Below are positions 46,919 to 58,191 of a stretch of 64,000 bases of DNA, one piece after another. Source of the DNA: Bacteroidota bacterium. GTDB lineage: Bacteria; Bacteroidota; Rhodothermia; Rhodothermales; JANQRZ01. The stretch covers positions 1 to 64,000 of the forward strand of contig JBCDKT010000004.1 of assembly GCA_038746285.1 (NCBI GenBank). The letters are read 5' to 3'. Each line of letters begins with the position of its first letter. The first letter of the stretch is position 1. A program made the position numbers and the translations under genes. Under the pieces are notes generated by a model. The model saw nothing but the letters and a program-made list of their open reading frames with translations. It did no database searches and was not told where the DNA came from.

Positions 46919-47019
46919 AGTGAGAAGACAGTAGTGTGGTCTGGATCTACTGCTGGAGGATCGGCACGGGGGCATCCAATCTAAAGACATGATTTTGCAT
47001 TGGAAGAAGCACTGTCCGA

Positions 47020-47838
47020 TCACGCCAGCAACGCCCTCTCGAGCACGGACTTGGCATGCGCAACGAGCGCGTCGGCCTCGTCCGTCGAGGTCGGGTGCAC
47101 GGTCTCCAGAATCGCTACGTCGGCCGTGATGGTGCCCCGGTGCCGGGCGAGGCGCCAGACGGCCTGCATCAGGGGCTCGCCCTCGTGCCAGCGGACGGCG
47201 GCCTCGTCGCTGTAGCGGATCGCGGCCAGCAGGTACGGCACCGAGCCTTCGGCGGCGACTTCGAACGCGCCGCGCCGGAGCGGTTGCAGGCCCGGTGCGC
47301 GGTTGATCCCGCCCTCGGGAAAGAGCACGAGCGGGGGATGGCTCCGGGCCGCCATCGTCTCGGCCAGCTCGCGCCGCGCCTCGGCCCGCGACGCCTTGCT
47401 CTCGCGGTTAACGAAGACCGTCCCGACCGCCTTCGCCAGCCACCCGATGAAGGGCATCCGCTCGACTTTGTGCTGGCTCAGAAACCGCACTGGGAAGAGG
47501 TGAAGCAGCACCGCGATGTCGGCGTAGGAGCGGTGGTTCGGAAAGAGGAATCCGCGATGCGACCGCAGCCGCCCGACCTCGTCGCACCGGATCCGGACGC
47601 CGAAGATCGCCCAGGTGACGTGCGCCATGCCCATCACGATCCACCCGCCAAGCCGAACTCCGCGAACGCGCACCCATCCCACGAGCAGCACGAAGACCGT
47701 ACCGAGCGCGACGACGAGCAGCACCGACACGAGCCGGACCGCACCGAGCGCCACGGCGATGGGACCAAGCCGCGGACATTCTGTCACCGTGTCGGCCTCA
47801 AGCGGCGCCTGCTTTTCTTCGTCCGACATCGGAGGCAT
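47020..47838 (-). CDS. plsC: 1-acyl-sn-glycerol-3-phosphate acyltransferase family protein
   Basis: The 272-aa membrane enzyme transfers an acyl chain to lysophosphatidic acid or a related acceptor. The PlsC motifs are NHRSYADI (NH-x4-D) and LFPEGGINRA (FPEG), with a hydrophobic N-terminal helix (LVSVLLVVALGTVFVLLVGW). The ATG at 47836-47838 lies 8 bp after the upstream PIN gene's stop codon; a second ATG three codons on (47829) is equally possible. Acceptor specificity is not determinable. Confidence 0.88.
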   Translation of the reverse strand: MPPMSDEEKQAPLEADTVTECPRLGPIAVALGAVRLVSVLLVVALGTVFVLLVGWVRVRGVRLGGWIVMGMAHVTWAIFGVRIRCDEVGRLRSHRGFLFPNHRSYADIAVLLHLFPVRFLSQHKVERMPFIGWLAKAVGTVFVNRESKASRAEARRELAETMAARSHPPLVLFPEGGINRAPGLQPLRRGAFEVAAEGSVPYLLAAIRYSDEAAVRWHEGEPLMQAVWRLARHRGTITADVAILETVHPTSTDEADALVAHAKSVLERALLA

Positions 47839-47845
47839 CGCAGAC

Positions 47846-48265
47846 TCAGGAGGCGAACCAGTTCTCGACGTGGAGGCCCTGGTAGCCCTCAAAGTCGCCG
47901 GTGTTGCGGGTGACGAGGATGAGGCCGCGCGTGGCGGCTATGGCAGCGACGATTCCACCGAGCGCGGGGCGGGGCTTCCCCAGCGCTTCGAGCCGCGCAC
48001 GCTCCCGGGCTAGCCACTCGGCAGCGTCTGCGTCGAACGAGAGGATAGGCATCGCCGGGCGCACCACGCTGAAGAGATAGCGGGCGAGAAACTCTCGCTT
48101 TCGCCCGGTCGGCATCCGTTCGAGCCCGTGGAGCAGTTCGTGCCAGACCGCGCTGGCCACGGCTGCCTCTTGCGCGTGCGCCTCAACCCGCGCCTGCACC
48201 TGCGGGGCCGGTCGCTGCCGTGTCGGTTCGGAGACGATGTTGGTATCGAGGAGGTAGCGGATCAC
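47846..48265 (-). CDS. PIN-domain ribonuclease toxin (FitB/VapC-like)
   Basis: The 139-aa protein has the PIN active-site pattern: YLLDTNIVSE (first Asp), a Glu in SAVWHELLHGLER, DADAAEWLA and VTRNTGDF. The long form with LEALGKPRPALGGIVAAIAA is typical of FitB-type toxins. It overlaps its antitoxin gene by 4 bp, and the plsC gene follows after 7 bp. Confidence 0.9.
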   Translation of the reverse strand: MIRYLLDTNIVSEPTRQRPAPQVQARVEAHAQEAAVASAVWHELLHGLERMPTGRKREFLARYLFSVVRPAMPILSFDADAAEWLARERARLEALGKPRPALGGIVAAIAATRGLILVTRNTGDFEGYQGLHVENWFAS

Positions 48266-48549
48266 GCGTCTGCCTCGTCCTCGAACGGCGAGGGCCGACC
48301 TAGACCCTGGTCTTGCAGGTTTCCAAACACCTCGTCGAACGTCTCATCGTCGAACGGCGAGGGACCGTATTTCTCGGTGAACGCCTCGTGCGCCTCGCGA
48401 AAGCTCGGGCGCGGCTCGTCGAGCGCAGCCTCCAGCAGCCAGATGGCCTGCTGGTTGAGGCTGCGGCGCTCGGACGCGGCCCGCTTGCGGAGCCGGGCGA
48501 GCGTGTCGTCGGGGATGCCTTTGAGCGTGAGCGAGGCCACTAGAGTCAC
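48262..48549 (-). CDS. FitA/VapB-like ribbon-helix-helix antitoxin
   Basis: The 95-aa protein begins with a ribbon-helix-helix DNA-binding fold (ASLTLKGIPDDTLARLRKRA, then SERRSLNQQAIWLLEAAL), as in FitA/Arc-type antitoxins that bind their own promoter. The C-terminal half holds two copies of an acidic motif (SPFDDETFDEVF and SPFEDEADA). It is probably the toxin-binding tail. The ATG at 48547-48549 is convincing. Confidence 0.87.
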   Translation of the reverse strand: MTLVASLTLKGIPDDTLARLRKRAASERRSLNQQAIWLLEAALDEPRPSFREAHEAFTEKYGPSPFDDETFDEVFGNLQDQGLGRPSPFEDEADA

Positions 48550-48621
48550 CGCTTTGGTTCCGTTTTGGGTAAGCTACGACGTACCCTTCGCCTGACGGCT
48601 CCAGCCCGCGCCTCCTCGGCG

Positions 48622-48954
48622 TCAGTCCTTGAGCCGGACCGCCGTGCCGTAGGCCAGCATCTCGGCCATGCCCTGCATCACCATGCTCGTCGTGAAGCGG
48701 ACGTTGATCACGGCGTCGGCCCCGAGGTCGAGGGCGTCCTCCTTCATGCGGTCCAGGGCCTCGTCGCGGGCCTCGCGGAGCATCTCGGTGTAGCCCCGGA
48801 TCTCGCCTCCGACGACCGTCTTGAGCCCCGCCATGATGTCGCGGCCGAGGTGCTTGGCGCGGACCGTGTTGCCGTAGACCACGTCGATGTGGTCGACGAT
48901 GGTCTCGCCAGGCAGGTGGTCGGCGGAGGTAATGGGAATGAGGGCGCTGTCCAT
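48622..48954 (-). CDS. YbjQ/UPF0145 family protein
   Basis: The 110-aa protein has the YbjQ signature: GETIVDHIDVVYGNTVRAKH, GRDIMAGLKTVVGGEIRGYT, then ALDLGADAVINVRF. Members form pentamers and have been called heavy-metal-binding on structural grounds; the function is unproven. The gene stands alone between the antitoxin and the histidine kinase genes. No membrane segment is present. Confidence 0.9.
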   Translation of the reverse strand: MDSALIPITSADHLPGETIVDHIDVVYGNTVRAKHLGRDIMAGLKTVVGGEIRGYTEMLREARDEALDRMKEDALDLGADAVINVRFTTSMVMQGMAEMLAYGTAVRLKD

Positions 48955-48999
48955 GCGAAAGAGAAAGGTTAGGCGGTGCGGTAGGAAACGGCGCGTCGC

Positions 49000-50388
49000 T
49001 TACGAAACCGGGCGCGGGCTGAACGCTTCCGGGTGCGGCTCGGCCGCAGCGTCGGCGACCGGCTCGGCCTCGGCGAGGACGATGCGGAACGTGGTGCCCT
49101 GGCCGGGGCGCGTCTCGGCGAGCGTCAGCGTGCCGCCGTGGTAGTCCTCGACGATCCGCTTGGCGAGGCTCAGGCCGAGGCCCCACCCGCGCTGCTTAGT
49201 CGAGAAACCGGGGCGGAAGACGTGACGGGCGGCGCTGCGCTCGATGCCCTTGCCGGTGTCGCGCACGTCGAGCGTGACGGTCCCCGCCCGGCCCGGCGTT
49301 CGGTAGCCCCGGACGGTGATCGTCCCGGCCTCGCCCTCGAGGGCGTCGAGCGCGTTCTTGAGGAGGTTCTCGACGACCCACTCGAACAGCTCGCGGTTGG
49401 CCGAGACCCAGAGGCCAGGCGGCACGTCCACCTCCAGCTCCACCCGGCGCCCGGCCGACGGGAGGCGGCGGCGGACGTAGTCGGCGATGGACTCGGTGAC
49501 CGGCGCGAGCGGCTGCGCCTCCAGCGCTGGGACCGAGCCAATCTTCTGGAACCGGTCGGCGACGCGGTGGAGGCGGCCGACGTCCTTGTCGAGCTCGTCG
49601 GCGACCTGCGCGTTGGGGACGCCGTTGCCCGCGCGGAGGAGCTCGGTCCAGCCCATGATGCTGGAGATCGGCGTGCCGAGCTGATGCGCCGCCTCCTTCG
49701 CCATCCCGACCCAGAGGCTCGACTGCTCGCTCCGCCGGACGTAGCTGAACCCGAGGTAGCCGACGAGGATGAAGAGGCCGACGAAGAGGAACTGCACGAA
49801 CGGAAACCACCGAAGCGTGCGGACGGTGTCGCTCTCGCCGTAGTGGATGAGCTGTACGTCGAGCCCGTCGCCGAGGTCGAGCCGGATCGGCGGGTGGATG
49901 GCGTCGAACGCGGCAGCCTCGCGCAGCAGGTCGGCGTCGATCTGCTCCTGGGTCCGCGACGAATCCACGTCCACGTTGCGGCTCGTGACGACGAGGCTGA
50001 GCGTGGTGTCGGTGATGATCGCGGGGACGTAGAAGCGCTCGGGCTGGACGATCTCGTTGAAGACGAAGTTGATCTCGTCCGAGGCGGGCATCGAGCGCGC
50101 CCACTGGAGGGCGGCCCGGAGCGAGTCGAGCGAGCGTCGCGGCAGCGGCTCCGCCGCAGGTCCGCGCAGCAGCCCTTCGAGCTGGGCGAAGGCGTCCTGG
50201 TACGGGTTCTCGGAGTCGACCTGGGTCTGGTACTCGATGGCCCGCGCCCAGAGCTGGATCGCCTCCTGCTCCTGCCGCATCAGCCGGTTGGCGAGGTCGT
50301 TCGTGTACCACAGCGACGCGACCGCGATGAGCACGGCGGCCACGATAAGGCCGAGCTTGATCTTGACGGACGTGCGGTACGCCTTCAT
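49000..50388 (-). CDS. Orphan sensor histidine kinase
   Basis: The 462-aa protein has an N-terminal membrane helix (IKLGLIVAAVLIAVASLW), a periplasmic sensor region of about 170 residues, a second helix (FVQFLFVGLFILVGYLGFSY), and a cytoplasmic kinase. The phospho-acceptor box is AKEAAHQLGTPISS, the HQLGTP form common in Bacteroidota. The ATPase boxes are NLLKNALDAL, DTGKGIERSA and GWGLGLSLAKRIVED. No response-regulator gene adjoins. The ATG at 50386-50388 is preceded by TATCTTC (50418-50424) and a C/T-rich leader. Confidence 0.92.
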   Translation of the reverse strand: MKAYRTSVKIKLGLIVAAVLIAVASLWYTNDLANRLMRQEQEAIQLWARAIEYQTQVDSENPYQDAFAQLEGLLRGPAAEPLPRRSLDSLRAALQWARSMPASDEINFVFNEIVQPERFYVPAIITDTTLSLVVTSRNVDVDSSRTQEQIDADLLREAAAFDAIHPPIRLDLGDGLDVQLIHYGESDTVRTLRWFPFVQFLFVGLFILVGYLGFSYVRRSEQSSLWVGMAKEAAHQLGTPISSIMGWTELLRAGNGVPNAQVADELDKDVGRLHRVADRFQKIGSVPALEAQPLAPVTESIADYVRRRLPSAGRRVELEVDVPPGLWVSANRELFEWVVENLLKNALDALEGEAGTITVRGYRTPGRAGTVTLDVRDTGKGIERSAARHVFRPGFSTKQRGWGLGLSLAKRIVEDYHGGTLTLAETRPGQGTTFRIVLAEAEPVADAAAEPHPEAFSPRPVS

Positions 50389-50417
50389 GAGCGGAGGAGC
50401 GGAGGCGAGGAAGAGCG

Positions 50418-50424
50418 GAAGATA
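50418..50424 (-). promoter_or_regulatory. -7 promoter element (TATCTTC) of the histidine kinase gene
   Basis: Minus-strand TATCTTC lies 30 bp upstream of the ATG, followed by a leader of only C, T and a few G residues. Confidence 0.55.
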
Positions 50425-50641
50425 CTGGCGTAACGCCTCGGTCGAGGGTGGATGTACCTCCCCACACACTCAGGTCTCCCTGCACCCTCTTCAACAGTCA
50501 TCCCCGCACAGGCGCTGACGCGGGAAGGCATGCACCCGAGGAGACACCTCCAGGCTCCAACCCCCAACACACGTCATCCCCGCCCGTTCGACTGCGCTCA
50601 GGACAGGCTCCGGCGGGGACCCACAGGGGTGCTGGCCGGTG

Positions 50642-50670
50642 GGTCCCGGATCGGAGTCCGGGATGACTGC
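50642..50670. repeat. Intergenic palindrome, CCCGGATCGG...TCCGGG family
   Basis: GGTCCCGGATCGGAGTCCGG is followed by GATGACTGC. It shares its first 20 bases, with one change, with the in-frame ftsY element. Confidence 0.65.
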
Positions 50671-50774
50671 TGTGGTAGTTTTCTACCAGAGGCCGTTGCG
50701 AGCAAAATTGGACCACACGACTAAAATCAGACGCAGTCGGCCCCCTGTCTTCCGCTCCTCCACTCTTCCACGCC

Positions 50775-52563
<1,789 letters not shown>

Positions 52564-52621
52564 GGGCTTCGAGAGGTGGGTGGACCGGAGCGGAGTGGAG
52601 GAAGGTACGGCACGCGGTGAA

Positions 52622-52629
52622 CAAAGGTA
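52622..52629 (-). promoter_or_regulatory. -7 promoter element (TACCTTTG) of the STAS gene
   Basis: Minus-strand TACCTTTG is an exact match to TA-N2-TTTG, 59 bp upstream of the ATG. A second candidate, TACCTTC at 52601-52607, is closer to the gene. Confidence 0.5.
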
Positions 52630-52699
52630 CGCGCCGCGTGCCGATACCACACGGCAGCTTAGTCCTCTGGCACGTTGAGACGGACAGGCTTTCTTCTTT

Positions 52700-52724
52700 G
52701 TCATCCCGGACCCCGATCCGGGAT
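52700..52724. repeat. Intergenic palindrome, CCCGGATCGG...TCCGGG family
   Basis: GTCATCCCGGACCCCGATCC is followed by GGGAT. TCCCGGA and TCCGGGA arms enclose a 6-base loop. It is the complement-oriented relative of the element at 50642 and lies between the STAS gene and secF. Confidence 0.65.
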
Positions 52725-52818
52725 CTGGGGCGTGGCCCGTAGATGGGCTGCGCCGCTGCTGCGCGGTCTGAACCACGTTCAGGATGACCTACCTGTCAAC
52801 GGGAGCTCGTCACAGCAC

Positions 52819-53742
52819 TTAGGCCGCCTTCGCGGCGAGGGCGCGCTGCTTCAGCTCGACGAGCACCGGCGAGGCGACGAAGACCGACGAGTAGGTCCCG
52901 ATGACGACGCCGACAATGAGCGCGAAGGCGAACCCGCGCAGCACCTCGCCGCCGAAGATGAACAGCGTCAGCACCACGATCAGCGTCGTGCCCGAGGTGA
53001 CGAGCGGGCGCGAGAGCGTCGAGTTGATCGAGCGGTCGACGACCTTCGCGTAGTCCTCAGTCTTGAACAGGTTGGTGTACTCGCGGATGCGGTCGAAGAC
53101 GACGACCGTGTCGTTGAGCGAGTAGCCGACGATCGTCAGCAGCGCCGCGATGATGGCCTGGTCGATTTGGAGCGAGAACGGCAGCAGGTGGTGAAACATC
53201 GCGAAGATGCCGAGGGTGATCGTCACGTCGTGCGCGAGCGCCGCCACGGCCCCGGCCGAGAAGCGCCACTCGAAGCGGAGCATGATGTAGAGGAAGATCA
53301 CGCCGAGCGAGGCAAGGACCGCCCAGATCGCGCCGCGCTTGAGGTCGTCGGCGAAGCGCGGCCCGACGGAGTCGATCTTGACGACGTTGACCGTAGCCTG
53401 GGGATACGCCGCCTGCATCGCGTTGACCGCGTTGCTCTGGAGGGCGTCGATGTTGTCGCCGCCGGCCGTCGTGCGGATGAGGAGGGTCTCGTCGTTGTCG
53501 TAGGTCTTGACCTCGGGCTGGACGCCGCCGAAGGCCGAGGCGAGGGCGTCGCGGACGCCGGGAATCGGGAGTGCCTCGCCCGTCTCGATGACGAACTCGG
53601 TGCCGCCCTGGAAGTCGATCCCGGTCTCGAGCCCGCGCGTGACGAGCGCGAAGATGCTGAGGACGATGAGGGTGCCGGAGATGAGGTAGGCCGTCCGGCG
53701 CTTCGGGATGAACTCGAAGCTGGTGTTTTCGAAAATGCGCAT
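52819..53742 (-). CDS. secF: Protein translocase subunit SecF
   Basis: SecF works with SecD to pull proteins across the membrane with the proton-motive force. The 307-aa protein has six membrane helices, the first at about 17-38 (AYLISGTLIVLSIFALVTRG), then a periplasmic domain, and the conserved SLNDTVVVFDRIREYTN region. The start ATG at 53740-53742 follows secD by 68 bp including a palindrome. Both subunits are separate here, unlike the SecDF fusions of many Bacteroidota. Confidence 0.96.
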   Translation of the reverse strand: MRIFENTSFEFIPKRRTAYLISGTLIVLSIFALVTRGLETGIDFQGGTEFVIETGEALPIPGVRDALASAFGGVQPEVKTYDNDETLLIRTTAGGDNIDALQSNAVNAMQAAYPQATVNVVKIDSVGPRFADDLKRGAIWAVLASLGVIFLYIMLRFEWRFSAGAVAALAHDVTITLGIFAMFHHLLPFSLQIDQAIIAALLTIVGYSLNDTVVVFDRIREYTNLFKTEDYAKVVDRSINSTLSRPLVTSGTTLIVVLTLFIFGGEVLRGFAFALIVGVVIGTYSSVFVASPVLVELKQRALAAKAA

Positions 53743-53763
53743 GGTGTTTCCAATTGAGGATTC

Positions 53764-53792
53764 GTACGGGCAGGTCTGAGACCCGCCCGTAC
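53764..53792. repeat. Palindrome, GGGC...GCCC family (copy 5)
   Basis: GTACGGGCAGGTCT and a near-complement ACCCGCCCGTAC flank a short GAG centre. It fills most of the 68-bp gap between secD and secF. Confidence 0.65.
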
Positions 53793-53810
53793 AAAAGATT
53801 CGGAGGCGGG

Positions 53811-55745
53811 TCAGCCGAAGGCGACCGCGCTGCGGCGCTCGGCGACGAAGTAGTCGAAGACGATGCGGGTCACGACGATCGCGGTGAAGAGCGACGACAG
53901 GATGCCCGCCATCAGCGTGACGGCGAAGCCCTGGATCGGGCCGACGCCGAACGAGTAGAGGATCACGCCGACAAAGAACGTCGTGATGTTGGCGTCGGCA
54001 ATCGCCGAGAGCGCCTTCGCGTAGCCCCCGTCGATGGCAGCCTTGAGCGTCTTCCCGCTCGCCATCTCCTCCCGGATGCGCTCGAAGATGAGCACGTTGG
54101 CGTCGACCGCCATGCCGATCGTGAGCACGATGCCGGCGATGCCGGGGAGCGTGAGCGTCGCCCGGAAGGCCGCCAGAATCCCGAAGATGAACAGGATGTT
54201 CAGCAGCAGGGCGAGGTTGGCCACCATGCCGGCGGTGCGGTAGTAGAAGATCATGAAGATCGCCACGAGCCCGAGCCCGACGAGGATCGAGACCGTCCCC
54301 GCCCGGATCGAGGCCGCGCCGAGGCTCGGCCCGACGGTGCGCTCCTCGACGATGTCTACCGGCGCGGGCAGCGAGCCGGACTTGAGGACGGTCACGACGT
54401 CCTCCTGGTCCTGGCGCGTCACGCCGGTGATCGAGGTGCGCCCGCCGGGGATCTTGTCGATGATCGTCGGGCGCGAGTAGACGACGTTGTCGAGCACGAT
54501 CGCGACGGGCTTGCCGACGTTCGCGCCGGTGAGGCGGCTCCAGGTCTGGGCACCCTCGGCGTTCATCGTGAGCGAGATCTCCGGCTCGTTGGTGAACGGG
54601 TCGAAGCTCGGCCCGGCCTCGGTGATGACTTCGCCGGTCAGTTCGGGGTCGCCGCCGCGCACGCCGACGAGGTAGAACACGTCCTCGCCGGCTTCGGTCT
54701 GGCCCTCGGCTTTGGCGTCGTAGACGAGGCGGATGCCCGGCGGCAGGAGCGCCAGCACCTCGGCGCGGCGGAGCAGGGAGCCGGCCTCGGCCGTGTCGCG
54801 CTCGGCGACGGCACCGAAGATGACGCTCTCCCCGCCCAGCGGCGAGAGCACCCGCAGGAGCGCGTTGTCGAGTTCATCGACCGCCTCGTCCAAGCCGAGG
54901 AGGTCGTCCACGTCGGCAGCCCCGGTATCGGCCTCGGCGAGGTCGTCGGTCTCCACCGCGTCGGCTTCGGCGAGGTCGGCTGCTTCGAGCGTCGTCGTGT
55001 CGAGCGCGGAGGTCTCGTCCTCGGCCCCGAGGGCGTCGAAGTAGCCGATGATCCGGTTGCGCGAGGCGGTTAGCTCGGTCGGGTCGGCCATCAGGCGGAA
55101 CTCCAGGCGGGCCGTGCCGCGCAGGAGGTCGCGGACGCGCTGCGGGTCGTCCACGCCGGGCAGCTCGACGACGATGCGGCGCGAGCCCTGGCGCTGGATC
55201 GACGGCTCGCTGACGCCGTAGCGGTCGACGCGCTCACGGACGATCGAGACGGCGCGCTGCACGGCCTCGTCGGCCTCGGACTGGAGGTAGGACGCCACCT
55301 CGCCGTTCTCAGAGCGGCGCGTGATGTCGGCCCCGGTCGAGCGGAAGTAGCGCGAGAGGCGGACGTTGGGGTCCTGCTCCTCGAAGACCTCGACGAAGGT
55401 GGCGACGAAGTCGTCGTCGCCCGCGTCGGACGCCTCGCGGGCGGCGGTGAGGGCCTGGTCGAAGGCCGGGTCGGTGTCGGTGGCGAGGGCGCGCACGAGG
55501 GCGTCCATGCGCACCTCGAGCGTGACGTGCATCCCGCCCTGGAGGTCGAGGCCGAGCTTGAGCGCCCGCTCGCGCAGGTCGCGGATCTCGGTGTAGTTCG
55601 CGTTGAGGTAGTCCGTGCGCTCGGTCTCCTCCATGGCCTCAATCCGGTTCTCCGTGAAGTAGCTCTGGAGCGTCGGGAAGAGGTACCACAGCGACAGCGA
55701 CAGGAAGGCGAGCGTGGCGAATAGCTTAAAACCGTTCTCTTGCAT
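53811..55745 (-). CDS. secD: Protein translocase subunit SecD
   Basis: SecD and SecF form the accessory translocase that completes protein export. The 644-aa protein has the first membrane helix (LFATLAFLSLSLWYLFPTL), the P1 head and base domain (GLDLQGGMHVTLEVRMD), and five C-terminal helices with GMAVDANVLIFERIREEMAS. The P1 region contains a long acidic insert of about 60 residues (LDTTTLEAADLAEADAVETD, with a repeated DLAEAD) not present in most SecD proteins. The ATG at 55743-55745 opens the first helix. Confidence 0.95.
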   Translation of the reverse strand: MQENGFKLFATLAFLSLSLWYLFPTLQSYFTENRIEAMEETERTDYLNANYTEIRDLRERALKLGLDLQGGMHVTLEVRMDALVRALATDTDPAFDQALTAAREASDAGDDDFVATFVEVFEEQDPNVRLSRYFRSTGADITRRSENGEVASYLQSEADEAVQRAVSIVRERVDRYGVSEPSIQRQGSRRIVVELPGVDDPQRVRDLLRGTARLEFRLMADPTELTASRNRIIGYFDALGAEDETSALDTTTLEAADLAEADAVETDDLAEADTGAADVDDLLGLDEAVDELDNALLRVLSPLGGESVIFGAVAERDTAEAGSLLRRAEVLALLPPGIRLVYDAKAEGQTEAGEDVFYLVGVRGGDPELTGEVITEAGPSFDPFTNEPEISLTMNAEGAQTWSRLTGANVGKPVAIVLDNVVYSRPTIIDKIPGGRTSITGVTRQDQEDVVTVLKSGSLPAPVDIVEERTVGPSLGAASIRAGTVSILVGLGLVAIFMIFYYRTAGMVANLALLLNILFIFGILAAFRATLTLPGIAGIVLTIGMAVDANVLIFERIREEMASGKTLKAAIDGGYAKALSAIADANITTFFVGVILYSFGVGPIQGFAVTLMAGILSSLFTAIVVTRIVFDYFVAERRSAVAFG

Positions 55746-55889
55746 GGGTACGTCTGGGGTCTTGGGTCGGGGGCCGGGCCTCCGCCGGGGAGGGCCCGAG
55801 GAAGCACGCGGCTTCCAGACGAGGAGGGCCCGCACCCTAGACGTGCAGGCCAGAGGCACCGGCAGACAGCCGGCGATGGGACGGCTCGG

Positions 55890-56402
55890 CTAAGGGCCGA
55901 GCGGCTGCGCCGCCGAGAGGACGGCGAGCGGGACGACGGTGTCGGGACAGGACGAAGCCGGAGCGATCGCGACCGGCCTCGGCGCGAGGGCCTGGGCGTG
56001 GAGCAGCTTGGCGGCCAGGCTGGAGGTCCCACCCGCAGGCGCGGCGACCGGCGGGGCCGGGGCCGCCACGACGCCGCGGTCGTGCCCGAAGGCTTGGAGG
56101 AGGTGCCCGTAGAGGATCGACAGGAGCAGCTCGGCTCCGCCTCGCTGGTCGAGGAACTGGGCGAGGTCCGGCTCCGCACTGAGGGCTTCGGCGAAGGCGG
56201 CGACGAACGCTTCGGGCGTGCGGGCGTCCGCTGCCGCCGCGAGAGCCTGCTCGAAGGCGGCCTCTACCGTCGGCGGCGCGCCGGGCGGTGCAGCCACCGG
56301 CCGCGCCGCGCCCGTCGCCGGGGCCACGAGCCACAGCCCGAGCCCGAGCAGAAGGCCCGCGCTGAGGACGCGCTGTATCGCAGAGTGCCGAAGAAAACGC
56401 AT
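55890..56402 (-). CDS. Exported protein of unknown function (170 aa)
   Basis: The 170-aa product has an N-terminal hydrophobic segment (VLSAGLLLGLGLWLVAPATG, about 12-31) that is a signal peptide or membrane anchor. The mature part is rich in Ala and Pro with a helical region (VEAAFEQALAAAADARTPEA) and a C-terminal Ala-rich tail. I do not recognise a domain. It lies 144 bp before secD on the same strand. The ATG at 56400-56402 opens the signal. Confidence 0.6.
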   Translation of the reverse strand: MRFLRHSAIQRVLSAGLLLGLGLWLVAPATGAARPVAAPPGAPPTVEAAFEQALAAAADARTPEAFVAAFAEALSAEPDLAQFLDQRGGAELLLSILYGHLLQAFGHDRGVVAAPAPPVAAPAGGTSSLAAKLLHAQALAPRPVAIAPASSCPDTVVPLAVLSAAQPLGP

Positions 56403-56499
56403 GGGATAGAGCAAAACGAGCGGTGCAACATACCGCCTCCGCTGAGGCGGTGTCAACGCGCACCCCCGGAGTTCACTGGAGCTTGGGGAAGAGGAGGGC

Positions 56500-56679
56500 G
56501 TAGAGGATGCGGATGGAATGGGAGGAGTGGGAGGAGCATCGAGGACTCGCCGTAGGCAAATCCACGCTAGCGGGCGCGCCATGGCTACCGGGGAGACGCG
56601 CTGCCCGCCAAACGCGCACGCTGGGTTCGCTATTTTCTGCCCACCGTCTCACCGTCTTCTGTCTCACCGTCCTCCGACC
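56500..56679 (+). repeat. Purine/pyrimidine word array forming the glpK leader
   Basis: GGAATGGGAGGAGTGGGAGG (about 56515-56534) forms the purine half. A core with TATTTTCTG at 56631 follows, then CCGTCTCACCGTCTTCTGTC and TCACCGTCCTCCGACC run up to the glpK GTG at 56680. The leader words are the complements of those at 5371 (GAGGACGGTGAGACGG) and 8447. Confidence 0.6.
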
Positions 56680-58167
<1,488 letters not shown>

Positions 58168-58191
58168 GCGCCGCCGGGCCGTCCCCGCGGG

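Larger units (their letters stand above)
50389..50774. other. 386-bp intergenic region packed with repeats
   Basis: There is no gene here. Next to the kinase start lies a pyrimidine-rich leader and TATCTTC promoter (50418-50424). From about 50497 to 50667 the region is a string of repeat words: GTCATCCCCGC at 50497 and 50573, a CGTTCGACTGCGCTCAGGAC word at 50585 joined to a GGCTCCGGCGGGG word, and a palindrome at 50642-50667. Next to the purA stop is a purine/pyrimidine word cluster (50750-50774) that, on the minus strand, complements the kinase leader words (CGCTCTTCC/GGAAGAGTGGAGG). Confidence 0.6.
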
